DNA from: Candidatus Acetothermia bacterium
GTDB lineage: Bacteria; Bipolaricaulota; Bipolaricaulia; UBA7950; UBA9294
Direction of reading: 5' to 3'
NCBI GenBank assembly: GCA_003545155.1
Contig: DQCH01000138.1
Span: forward strand, 345-6,357
DNA length: 6,013 bases
The position numbers and the translations under genes were made by a program. Below are positions 1 to 6,013 of this stretch, in pieces. The number at the start of each line of letters is the position of its first letter. Positions within the stretch are counted from its first letter, which is position 1. Below the pieces are notes generated by a model. That model searched no databases. It worked only from the letters and a program-made list of their open reading frames with translations, and had not been told where the DNA came from.

Positions 1-713
1 TTTCGCAGGATTTCTTGTGCACTGAAACTCGCTTGCCAGATATCGTAGGTGACGAGTTTTACAGGGTAATCGGGCGATCCAAGGAGGATTCTCATTGCCT
101 GGGTAGTCTGTATCGCCGCGATCGCCCTGGCGATCGTGTTGATCAACCCGGCGTTCCGCGCGGTAAGAACCACCTCTTCTGGTGCAGGATCCGGTAAGAG
201 GCAACGCAGGCACGGTCCCTGCCCAGGGAGGATCGGCATCGTTATCCCATAGGTCCCGGCAACCGTCGCGAACACCCACGGGATCGCGTGCTTGACGCAG
301 GCATCATTTAACAGGTAGCGAGAAGGAAGGTTATCAAAACCATCCAACACAAGATCGATGTTCCTAACCAACCGCTCAACGTTCTCTTTGTCCACGCGCG
401 TGATCTCGTAGCCAATCTCAATCTGAGAGTTGATCTTCCCAAGGAGCTCCGCCACTACCTTTGCCTTGGGCCGCCCCACGTCGTCCTCCGTCATCAATAC
501 CTGCCGTTGCAGGTTGCTCAACTCAACTCGGTCATGATCGACAAGGGTTATCCGTCCAATACCGGCGCTGGCGATCGTTTCGGCGCTGTTTGACCCCAGG
601 GCGCCACAACCGGCGATAAGGACGCTCGCCCCGGCCAATCGTCGCTGTCCTTTCTCCCCGATCTCAGAGAGAATACGTTGGCAAAAATAGCGATCATCCT
701 TGGCTGTATTCAT
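1..713 (-). CDS. ThiF/MoeB/HesA-family E1-like adenylyltransferase (partial, C-terminus beyond left edge)
   Basis: The gene is open to the left edge; 237 residues are visible, read by hand from the ATG at 713. Family role: ATP-dependent adenylation of the C-terminal glycine of a ubiquitin-like sulfur carrier (MoaD or ThiS) for molybdopterin, thiamin or related sulfur transfer in the cytoplasm. Visible motifs in order: RY at 8-9 followed by GxxGQ; nucleotide loop GCGALG at 35-40; DHDRVELSNLQRQ at 59-71; GRPKAK at 80-85 (the conserved Lys is probably K83); DGFDN at 124-128 with SR at 131-132; and a zinc-type CLRC at 168-171. Two family positions look altered. The arginine of the usual RYxRQ element reads CQ here (C11), and the cysteine of the usual (T/N)CxxAGV segment is alanine in TARNAGL (184-190). 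The second CxxC would lie outside the window. A GTG two codons upstream (719) is an alternative start. The carrier protein partner is not visible, so I cannot choose between MoeB, ThiF, HesA or a specialised E1. Family is secure; pathway is not. Confidence 0.93.
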   Translation of the reverse strand, partial: MNTAKDDRYFCQRILSEIGEKGQRRLAGASVLIAGCGALGSNSAETIASAGIGRITLVDHDRVELSNLQRQVLMTEDDVGRPKAKVVAELLGKINSQIEIGYEITRVDKENVERLVRNIDLVLDGFDNLPSRYLLNDACVKHAIPWVFATVAGTYGITMPILPGQGPCLRCLLPDPAPEEVVLTARNAGLINTIARAIAAIQTTQAMRILLGSPDYPVKLVTYDIWQASFSAQEILR

Positions 714-723
714 CCGCACTTTG

Positions 724-738
724 TCCTTTCCTCTCCTT
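724..738 (-). promoter_or_regulatory. Ribosome binding region of the ThiF-like gene
   Basis: The minus strand reads AAGGAGAGGAAAGGA before the start. The proximal AAAGGA (729-724) lies 10 nt from the ATG at 713 and 4 nt from the GTG at 719. The distal AAGGAG (738-733) is 13 nt from the GTG and 19 nt from the ATG. The ATG is preferred because the spacing is acceptable and the conserved N-terminus (RY at residues 8-9) falls at the usual distance, but the GTG is not excluded. A dedicated site fits independent initiation rather than coupling to the upstream gene. Confidence 0.55.
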
Positions 739-759
739 GTAAACGATCAGAAGAGATTT

Positions 760-774
760 ACCTGTCGGGCAGGT
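760..774 (-). other. Small perfect hairpin in the 82-nt gap
   Basis: On the minus strand ACCTG-CCCGA-CAGGT forms a 5-bp stem with a 5-nt loop, about 45 nt upstream of the ThiF-like start. It has no T-tract, so it is not a standard intrinsic terminator. It might be a minor mRNA structure or a chance palindrome. Confidence 0.3.
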
Positions 775-780
775 GGATCT

Positions 781-810
781 GCCGCGAGTGCTCTATTAGA
801 ACATCGCGGC
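781..810 (-). terminator. Hairpin spanning the stop codon of the large barrel gene (possible attenuator or 3' stabiliser)
   Basis: The outer arms GCCGCGA (810-804) and TCGCGGC (787-781) are perfectly complementary over 7 GC-rich pairs. The 16-nt interior continues the pairing: TG/CA at 803-802 with 790-789, then TCT/AGA at 800-798 with 794-792, leaving a 3-nt tip with one bulge and one mismatch. The TAA stop (798-796) and an adjacent in-frame TAG lie in the upper stem and tip. No U-run follows, so a canonical Rho-independent terminator is not supported. Partial termination, mRNA 3'-end protection or polarity between the barrel gene and the ThiF-like gene are possible. Confidence 0.45.
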
Positions 811-3800
811 AATGAACACTTCAAGCAAGAGGCTATGGTAGAGTCCGCCGCTACTCTTTGTCCCGGTGAAGTAAGAGGCCCCAAGAGAGGCTCGCCAAGT
901 CTCGGAGAGAGTGAGATTAACGTCTCCTCTCAGACTGAGGTCGAGATCATCAAGCCCCTCTTCGGAAGCCGCATAGTGCCCGTCAAGATCGACCTGAGAG
1001 GAGATCGCGTCAGTAATAGCATACGAGAAGGAGTTGCGAAAGATAGCAGTGATCGTATTCTCGCCGTCTCGCGTGACACTACGCAGCGAGATCGACAGGG
1101 TGTCTCGGGGACCGTCTTGAGGGATCCAGGAGAGCCGACCGGTGAGGGTACGATTAAGCGTCGGACGCGCCTCGCCTAAGTAGATTACTGCGCTTGAGTT
1201 CTGCGCGTAGATAAGGGTCGGCTTCAGGTCTGGGAAGCCGTTGTAGCCAAAGTTCAGTGAGAACCGATCGCGTCGCTGCTGTCGCGGCTCTCCCAAGCCA
1301 GAGACCTCTTCGCTAAATGTCACACGCGTAGAGAACATATCGAATGTGCTGTATAGTGTTCCCCGTCCACTTAAAGAGATGATCCCTTCCTTATCCTCAA
1401 GGCTCAGGTCAAGGCTCGGTGTCAGCTGAAACTCGCTGATGTTGAAGTGTTCAATGCGCAGGTCGAGTTTCACTGTCTGAGTAGTGCGGAAGGTCCCTAA
1501 AGGAAGGGAACGACCAGCGGAGAGGGTGTAGTCTGCACTGGCGTTCACAACGTCGAAGCGATGCGACCAATCGGCCGATAGTCCCCATTTCTCGCTACCG
1601 GTCGGCTCACCGGTGGCAAAGGCCATCGGACGTCCCCAACTCGCCGAGATAGAGAGATCTGGCCACAGTTGACAAACCCCCTTTACCCCCAACCGATTAT
1701 CGCGGCGGAGGGTCCCGAGGAGAAAATCCCCACTTAGCGCCTCATCCCAGTGCAGGGAAAGATCAAGTCTCTCATCGAATAGCTTATCTCGCAGGTTGAC
1801 TTCATAGGATAGCTTCCCCTCATCGAACCCTTTGTGAATCCGGTCATCGTTCACCACTCCGTGCTTCAAAGAGAAGCCGAGATGGGGTCCGAAATCCCAG
1901 GCAAAAGAAACGTTGTTTTCCATCGTGCTTCTCCCGCGGTCGCTCCCCTGATCAATCAAGTGATAGCTGTGGGAAGCGGTCAGCTTGATATCATCGGTCG
2001 GGTGAGCTGTCCCGGAGAGGTCCCAACCTGTCGAGTCACTTCGGCCGAGCCGACCGATCGAGGTGAAAGCTGGAGAGATACTCTCGAAGCTCCCTGAGAG
2101 GGTGAATCGCCCCATGTCACGCTGGAAGCTGACCCGCCCGAGCAACCCGCGGTCGGTGTGATCTTCGGCGGAAATGTCCGTGAATCGGAAGCGGTCGCGT
2201 CCGTCGATTTCGGTCAGTGCGTTAGCAAAGGGTGTAATAACTTCGTCTATCTCCCAGACCATCAACCGGTAATCGAGATCGGCCCGACTCCCCGCCCACA
2301 GCGTTCCCTCCGGGGTGCTAGCGAGACCGGTTACCTCCCAGTCAGCGAGGATGGGCTCATCAGAAGAGATGCGGAAGAGGCCACTTTCGCATCCATACAA
2401 TAGTTCGCCGTCGATAGATGCAAGTGAGTGAACCGCCTTCCCAAAGACGAGCCAGCCTGTTCCTATCCCGTCGTGAAAGGCGCGCAGCCCAAGCTCGGAC
2501 GCCATGTATAGAGTCCGATCCACAAAGAGGAGATCGCTGACCTTAAGACCCTGCGTTCCGGGAAGTTCGGTCAGTGTCTCATTTAATTCGTCAAAGACAA
2601 ACAGGCCACGCTCCGTCCCCACGTATAGGGTCTTTCCATCTCCGGCCAGAGCGTGGATGTTCCCTATTTTGGTGAACAGTTTATCAACATAGACCTTCCA
2701 GCTCGCAGGGGTGTCTATTTCCGCAACCTTCACTGATGCAAGTCCTTCCTCTGTCCCCACCCACAAGGTTCCATCGATGAGCGCCAGGGCATGAATAGAA
2801 GCATGAGGAAGACCGTCCTCCACGTAATAACGACGCCAGTTCCCTACATGGGCCAACGGTGCCTCTCCCTCCAGGGTAAGAACTGTCAACCCAGAACCGG
2901 TGGCTATAAAGATGCGCTCTTCGTCGCTTACGATATCGTAGATGCGGTTTCCCGCAAGACCGTCCGCGGTGTTATACCCACTCCACTTTCCGCCGTGGTA
3001 CACGCTGATCCCGCCTAAGTGTCCAACGAAAGTGTAATCCGGAAGGGCGAGGATTGCAGTCACTTCGTTAGGAAGCTCGATCCGAAGGTTGTCATCAAAC
3101 GGGAACCGGTCATAGTTGTAACCGAGCGTGAACTCGGCAGTGAAACCCTCTAGCTGCACCGAGCCAACAACGCCGGAGACAGTATGGGTGTTGGGCATAG
3201 TGCGTGCCTTATCAGGGTCTACAAGCGGGGTCGGACTATCTGCTGCCTGTAGGAGGCTGAACTCGAGTGTGAGCACATCGAAAAGAGGGAGACCGAAGCT
3301 CACCCCATAGAAGTCACGTGGGTATTCAGCGAAGCCCCCCAGGCCACCACGAAAGCGCTCATAATCGATGCGAATTGTATCTTCATCTCCCACCTCTACA
3401 AACAGGGTCAATGCACCGATCTCGTAGTCGATCGAGTAGTCGACGTCGCGTTCAAGGAGCGTCCCGTTGAGATAAACTTTTTCACTTCCTGGCACAAGCG
3501 ACAGCCCAAGCATAAACGTATCCCCCGAGATGGCGTAATCGAACGATACGCGCACCGCGCTGTCGCTCCCCACAAAAAAGCTCGCGGGAAAATCTAGCTC
3601 GATGATCCCTTCATTCAGGTAAAGGACCGTCCGATAATCGGCGAAATCTGGGTCAGTAATCGGCCGGAAGGTTCCTCCGGCCACACTCACCTCTACCATC
3701 AGCGAGTCCTCTTTCAGGTTCGTTCGCCGAAGATCGTAGTAGCGACGGCGCCCCCCCTCAATGAGAGGGTAGTCCTGCCCATCGACAACCAGAGAAACAA

Positions 3801-4752
3801 AGACCGCAAGCTGCTCAAGAAAGGCCAGTTCGTAGTCGGTCCCGATGTTGAAAGGGTAGCGCTTCTTCTGCTCTTCGGTGAGTTCATCCTCGTTATTGTA
3901 AGCCTTGATATAGTCCTTCAACCGCTCGCGGAGGAAGGTTGCTGGTTCGCTTCTTAAGAGAAGGACATCCTTTGTGTCGCTGACGACGATGAAACTCCCC
4001 CCTGACAGCTCTTCGGAGGGAGAAGCAGCGACTAGATCGAACAGGTAGGCAAGGTTGTAGGTGGTGAGGAGTCCCCGCAACGGTTCTGAAGGATCGAAGG
4101 CAAGACTGACCAGAGAGAAGTCCTCCACAAATGGCTCTTCTAGTTCATAGTGGTAGAGCCCATCGATGTTTCGTAGATATGGCTGGTGGAGCCAGGGTTG
4201 CCCGGGTGGCGAAGCGGAGAAGAGAACCCCCTCATGTGCCGTGCGACCAACGAAAGTCCTCGACTCCGAGATCCCCTCGATCTGGGAGAGGATCCCGGTC
4301 AGTCGCGCCTCCCCCATTTGATAATCAAGGCGAGCCCCTTTGAGTTTCTTGTTGTAAACGGCAAACACTTCCTTCCCACTGATGGAGAAGTCTCCAAAGA
4401 CTCCTTTGAGGTCACCAGCATCGAGGTTCACTTTAAGCGACTGCATGCTCGTCGGCTCCTGATCGTTGAAGTGAGCGTTGATAGTGAGGATGGAGAGGGC
4501 TTCGGCAGTGATGTCGACCGCGAGCGACTGATCGAGGATGAGTTGATACGCTGCAACACCTGCTTGAGCCAACCCTTGTGGGTCGCCGAGGCCGTAGCGC
4601 AAGCTCCAGGTCTTCTGGCCGTTAATATCGGCACGAAAGGCCTCGTCCTCCTCTGAAAGGACAGGAAGGTCAACCAGAAAAAGGCACAACGCTATGATTG
4701 TCAGCACGAATACTTTCGCTGTGCTTCCCTTCACGTTCGCTTGCGCAAGCAC
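796..4752 (-). CDS. Large SprA-like outer-membrane barrel protein with inserted seven-bladed Reg_prop propeller
   Basis: 1318 residues. The GTG start at 4752 is fixed by AAAAGGAGG 5 nt upstream. A signal peptide (basic K8/K13, hydrophobic core about 14-32) predicts export. Residues about 100-240 contain a GD...NKKLKGARLDYQMG...SQIEGISESRTFVGR pattern and about 425-465 a YLNGTLLERDVDYSIDYEIG pattern, both reminiscent of SprA-type giant surface proteins. Residues about 275-315 are charged and probably helical. Residues about 470-560 look like amphipathic beta-hairpins. Residues about 570-845 are a Reg_prop-type propeller, e.g. DGLPHASIHAL then TLWVGTEEGL at 662-671. Residues about 850-1318 are barrel-like alternating strands that include a PAFTSIG segment and end in Phe, as outer-membrane barrels do. 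Role is inferred: an outer-membrane translocon or surface-display scaffold working with the PorV-like neighbour. Classical SprA is over 2000 residues, so this is at best a shortened divergent relative; an unrelated large porin-like surface protein is the alternative. It ends in tandem TAA TAG stops. Confidence 0.85.
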   Translation of the reverse strand: MLAQANVKGSTAKVFVLTIIALCLFLVDLPVLSEEDEAFRADINGQKTWSLRYGLGDPQGLAQAGVAAYQLILDQSLAVDITAEALSILTINAHFNDQEPTSMQSLKVNLDAGDLKGVFGDFSISGKEVFAVYNKKLKGARLDYQMGEARLTGILSQIEGISESRTFVGRTAHEGVLFSASPPGQPWLHQPYLRNIDGLYHYELEEPFVEDFSLVSLAFDPSEPLRGLLTTYNLAYLFDLVAASPSEELSGGSFIVVSDTKDVLLLRSEPATFLRERLKDYIKAYNNEDELTEEQKKRYPFNIGTDYELAFLEQLAVFVSLVVDGQDYPLIEGGRRRYYDLRRTNLKEDSLMVEVSVAGGTFRPITDPDFADYRTVLYLNEGIIELDFPASFFVGSDSAVRVSFDYAISGDTFMLGLSLVPGSEKVYLNGTLLERDVDYSIDYEIGALTLFVEVGDEDTIRIDYERFRGGLGGFAEYPRDFYGVSFGLPLFDVLTLEFSLLQAADSPTPLVDPDKARTMPNTHTVSGVVGSVQLEGFTAEFTLGYNYDRFPFDDNLRIELPNEVTAILALPDYTFVGHLGGISVYHGGKWSGYNTADGLAGNRIYDIVSDEERIFIATGSGLTVLTLEGEAPLAHVGNWRRYYVEDGLPHASIHALALIDGTLWVGTEEGLASVKVAEIDTPASWKVYVDKLFTKIGNIHALAGDGKTLYVGTERGLFVFDELNETLTELPGTQGLKVSDLLFVDRTLYMASELGLRAFHDGIGTGWLVFGKAVHSLASIDGELLYGCESGLFRISSDEPILADWEVTGLASTPEGTLWAGSRADLDYRLMVWEIDEVITPFANALTEIDGRDRFRFTDISAEDHTDRGLLGRVSFQRDMGRFTLSGSFESISPAFTSIGRLGRSDSTGWDLSGTAHPTDDIKLTASHSYHLIDQGSDRGRSTMENNVSFAWDFGPHLGFSLKHGVVNDDRIHKGFDEGKLSYEVNLRDKLFDERLDLSLHWDEALSGDFLLGTLRRDNRLGVKGVCQLWPDLSISASWGRPMAFATGEPTGSEKWGLSADWSHRFDVVNASADYTLSAGRSLPLGTFRTTQTVKLDLRIEHFNISEFQLTPSLDLSLEDKEGIISLSGRGTLYSTFDMFSTRVTFSEEVSGLGEPRQQRRDRFSLNFGYNGFPDLKPTLIYAQNSSAVIYLGEARPTLNRTLTGRLSWIPQDGPRDTLSISLRSVTRDGENTITAIFRNSFSYAITDAISSQVDLDGHYAASEEGLDDLDLSLRGDVNLTLSETWRASLGASYFTGTKSSGGLYHSLLLEVFIAAMF
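2218..3045 (-). repeat. Seven degenerate propeller-blade repeats within the large barrel gene
   Basis: Translated residues about 570-845 contain seven copies of a strand motif of the form T-L-W/Y-V-G-T-x-x-G-L. They are TFVGHLGGISV (about 574), IFIATGSGLTV (about 614), TLWVGTEEGLASV (662), TLYVGTERGLFVF (708), TLYMASELGLRAF (747), LLYGCESGLFRI (784) and TLWAGSRADL (817). The spacing is roughly 30-48 residues. The linking DGLAGNRIYDI and DGLPHASIHAL segments are typical of Reg_prop (two-component regulator propeller) repeats. Seven copies match one complete seven-bladed propeller. It probably binds a ligand or partner outside the cytoplasm. Repeat identity is good; ligand is unknown. Confidence 0.8.
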
Positions 4753-4757
4753 TTTCG

Positions 4758-4766
4758 CCTCCTTTT
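4758..4766 (-). promoter_or_regulatory. Strong ribosome binding site of the large barrel gene
   Basis: The minus strand reads AAAAGGAGG immediately after the tandem TAA TAA stops of the PorV-like gene, with 5 nt before the GTG at 4752. This decides the GTG at 4752 over the in-frame GTG at 4734, which has no comparable site. The 15-nt gap between the genes is essentially all ribosome binding site, so both are expected on one transcript. Confidence 0.85.
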
Positions 4767-4767
4767 A

Positions 4768-5613
4768 TTAGAACCGGAAAGTGAGCGAGATGCGGTGACC
4801 CGCCGCAAGATCGAGGCGGGTGGCGTAGGCCCAGTCAACCTGAAAGTTGGCAAACTGCACTGTCAACCCGAAGGTAGCACCGAAACCGTCATAGCCAACG
4901 CGCGCGGCAAGCCCACCAACCCACGCCTCGAACCCGCCTGCTACGCTCGGGTTGGTCGAGAAGAGGCCAGAGGCCTCAAAGATCGCATTCCAACGAACTT
5001 CCTCAGATGGTCTCAGGGTCATTGCCGCGCCAACCCGCATCCCCGTCTCCCACTCCTCTGTGTGCCCGCCCTCGAAGGTAATCGCTTGCGAGTAGAGGTT
5101 CTCGACCAAGAACCCCACCCGTACGATATCAGTGACCATGAGTATTGCTGGATCGAGTGCCCACCCTTCGGCGGTGTATGGTTCTCGCACCCGATAGAGC
5201 TTCCACCTCACTCCAACGCCCAAGGGACCGATGGAGAAGCCAGAGGCGATCACCCCACCCTGGCTCACGTAGTGAAACCCATCATCCGCGTTTGTGATCC
5301 ACCCCGAGTCAATCTGGAGCACGGTAACACCGAAATACGGGAGTGTAAGACCGAGCGTTCCGTAGGTCACCGCCTCGAACTGCCGTGCAAGGAGCGAGGT
5401 TACGCCAATCCGCTCGATCCATCCCAAGCCAGCTGGGTTATAGAAGGCCGCATTCTCGTCATCCGCCAGGGCAAGAAACCCTCCACCCATCCCCAAAGGA
5501 CGCCCTCCTGTTCCCAACTGGAAGAGCGCTGCCACATTTGAAAAATCCGCCCCGCAGTCAGCCACAGCAATGAAGATAACCCCTAGCAATGCAAGTACCC
5601 ACGCCCGTTTCAC
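4768..5613 (-). CDS. PorV/UPF0164-like outer-membrane beta-barrel protein
   Basis: 281 residues from a GTG at 5613. A longer reading to 5721 would add 36 Arg/Pro-rich residues in front of a clear signal peptide and would overlap the sorting domain of the upstream gene, so it is rejected. The signal peptide is VKRAWVLALLGVIFIAVA, with probable cleavage after CGA near residue 23. The cysteine is not in a good lipobox (Asp at -1). The hallmark of the PorV/PorQ/UPF0164 group follows: GTGGRPLGMGG at 34-44, ALADDENAAFYNPAGL at 48-63. The rest is alternating amphipathic strands, a GWALDPAILMV segment near 150 and a VENLYSQAI segment near 171, ending RISLTFRF, a good BAM-type C-terminal signature. 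In T9SS bacteria PorV binds substrate C-terminal domains and docks on SprA. Its position between a CTD-bearing protease and a large barrel gene supports a similar role, but related proteins also occur outside T9SS, and a FadL-like transport role is the alternative. Confidence 0.88.
   Translation of the reverse strand: MKRAWVLALLGVIFIAVADCGADFSNVAALFQLGTGGRPLGMGGGFLALADDENAAFYNPAGLGWIERIGVTSLLARQFEAVTYGTLGLTLPYFGVTVLQIDSGWITNADDGFHYVSQGGVIASGFSIGPLGVGVRWKLYRVREPYTAEGWALDPAILMVTDIVRVGFLVENLYSQAITFEGGHTEEWETGMRVGAAMTLRPSEEVRWNAIFEASGLFSTNPSVAGGFEAWVGGLAARVGYDGFGATFGLTVQFANFQVDWAYATRLDLAAGHRISLTFRF
5610..5613 (-). promoter_or_regulatory. GTGA stop/start overlap coupling protease and PorV-like genes
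   Basis: The TGA stop of the protease gene (5612-5610) shares bases with the GTG start of the PorV-like gene (5613-5611). A purine-rich GGGAAGG lies about 14 nt upstream of the GTG, rather far for independent initiation. The arrangement is typical of translational coupling through termination-reinitiation. Confidence 0.75.
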
Positions 5614-6013
5614 CGCTTTATCACCAACCTTCCCACCCGGGAACGGCCGGTATCGGTAACAAGGACGTAGAGGTAGAGACCGCTTGCCAACGGGTCGCCG
5701 CGGTCGCTTGCAAGATTCCACTCGTATTCGTTTGCCCCCGGGGCAAGCGCTACCTTAAACAGAGGCCTCCCTGCAATGTTGTAGATATAAAGAGTAGCCT
5801 CCGTAATCCCTGTTGGAAGCTCGTAGGTGAAGAGCGCGCGGTCGTGTACCGGATTCTCACCGACCGTGATCACAGGTATTTCCTTTTCCCCGTCGTCCTG
5901 CGGTGGTTCAACCGCGGCCACTACCGTCTCGGCAGCAACCTTTCCCCATCCCCAGCGAGGGTTAGGAACGCTACCGGTGAATACATCACTTGCCGCAGTT
6001 GTTATGAGTTTCC
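5610..6013 (-). CDS. Subtilisin-like (S8) secreted protease, C-terminal part, with type IX-like/FlgD-Ig-like sorting domain (partial)
   Basis: The frame is open to the right edge, and 133 residues are visible. A GTG at 5921 could be mistaken for a start, but coding sense continues upstream of it. The first 30 residues (KLITTAASDVFTGSVPNP then RWGWGKVAAETVV) match the end of the catalytic domain of many bacterial subtilases, where a TA...TG.VPN.RWGYGK.A..AV pattern closes the fold. The catalytic Asp/His/Ser residues are outside the window. A Pro/Asp/Glu-rich linker (about 35-47) leads to a roughly 80-residue beta-sandwich with NPV (53-55), an LYIYNIAGRPL strand, an EYEWNL segment and DPLASGLYLYVL, ending RLVIKR. 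This resembles both T9SS type A sorting domains and the FlgD Ig-like domain. Such CTDs direct proteins across the outer membrane and are often removed on attachment. Predicted role: exported protease at the cell surface. The protease call rests on a short segment; the C-terminal domain is clearer. Confidence 0.75.
   Translation of the reverse strand, partial: KLITTAASDVFTGSVPNPRWGWGKVAAETVVAAVEPPQDDGEKEIPVITVGENPVHDRALFTYELPTGITEATLYIYNIAGRPLFKVALAPGANEYEWNLASDRGDPLASGLYLYVLVTDTGRSRVGRLVIKR

Noticed and set aside
714..795. Promoter for the ThiF-like gene in the 82-nt gap
   Set aside because: No convincing -35/-10 pair was seen on the minus strand. Only the hairpins and the ribosome binding region can be supported.
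700..1179. Plus-strand open frame of 159 codons
   Set aside because: It lies antisense to the end of the large barrel gene and overlaps the ThiF-like start. It has no recognisable domain and an odd polar composition, so it is a shadow of the minus-strand coding sequence.
4186..4656. Plus-strand open frame of 156 codons
   Set aside because: It is antisense to the N-terminal part of the large barrel gene and shows no family resemblance or ribosome binding site of note.
4739..4750. Perfect 12-bp palindrome GCTTGCGCAAGC just after the large gene's start codon
   Set aside because: It has no loop and lies within codons 2-5. It could be a protein-binding site, but there is no second copy in the gap and no promoter context, so chance is likelier.
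4741..5541. Plus-strand open frame of 266 codons
   Set aside because: It is fully antisense to the PorV-like gene, whose family signature, signal peptide and C-terminal Phe are clear. The plus-strand product is Pro/Arg/Cys-rich with no domain.
5536..5560. Lipoprotein signal (cysteine in VADCGA) in the PorV-like protein
   Set aside because: Asp directly before the cysteine is unfavourable for a lipobox, and the family is made of barrel proteins with ordinary signal peptides.
5614..5721. N-terminal extension of the PorV-like gene to 5721
   Set aside because: It would place 36 Arg/Pro-rich residues ahead of the signal peptide and overlap the conserved sorting domain of the upstream gene. The GTG at 5613 is the natural start.
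5610..5921. Free-standing 103-residue protein starting at the GTG at 5921
   Set aside because: The frame continues upstream to the window edge with recognisable subtilase-end sequence, so this is the tail of a larger protein.

Overview
The window reads as one stretch of a diderm (Gram-negative-type) bacterial chromosome with four genes, all on the minus strand and closely packed. In transcription order (right to left) they are: the 3' end of a secreted subtilisin-like protease carrying a C-terminal sorting/Ig-like domain (6013 to 5610, running off the right edge); a PorV/UPF0164-type outer-membrane barrel (5613 to 4768); a 1318-residue exported protein that combines SprA-like surface-barrel motifs with an inserted seven-bladed Reg_prop propeller (4752 to 796); and the 5' part of a ThiF/MoeB/HesA-type E1-like adenylyltransferase (713 to 1, running off the left edge). 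The first three are almost contiguous: a 4-nt GTGA stop/start overlap, then a 15-nt gap. They are very probably one operon. The fourth follows after 82 nt that contain a hairpin around the preceding stop codon, so it may be a read-through partner or a separate unit.

The three upstream genes fit one theme, outer-membrane export or display. In the Bacteroidota type IX secretion system (T9SS), substrates carry a C-terminal domain, PorV is a small barrel that binds that domain, and SprA is the giant barrel translocon that PorV docks on. Here a CTD-bearing protease, a PorV-like barrel and a large SprA-like barrel protein lie side by side. That suggests a compact, divergent T9SS-like module in which the large barrel carries an extra propeller. 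This is inferred from motifs and order only. No other T9SS component (PorK/L/M/N, PorU, PorZ) is visible, and the large protein is much shorter than classical SprA.

Taxonomy is uncertain. Moderately high GC, frequent GTG starts, strong purine-rich ribosome binding sites and outer-membrane proteins ending in Phe suggest a deep-branching or candidate diderm phylum (for example a Bipolaricaulota/Acetothermia-like or FCB-related lineage). No marker gene here settles it. No RNA genes, CRISPR arrays, insertion sequences or attachment sites were seen, and there is no gene-free stretch longer than 82 bases.
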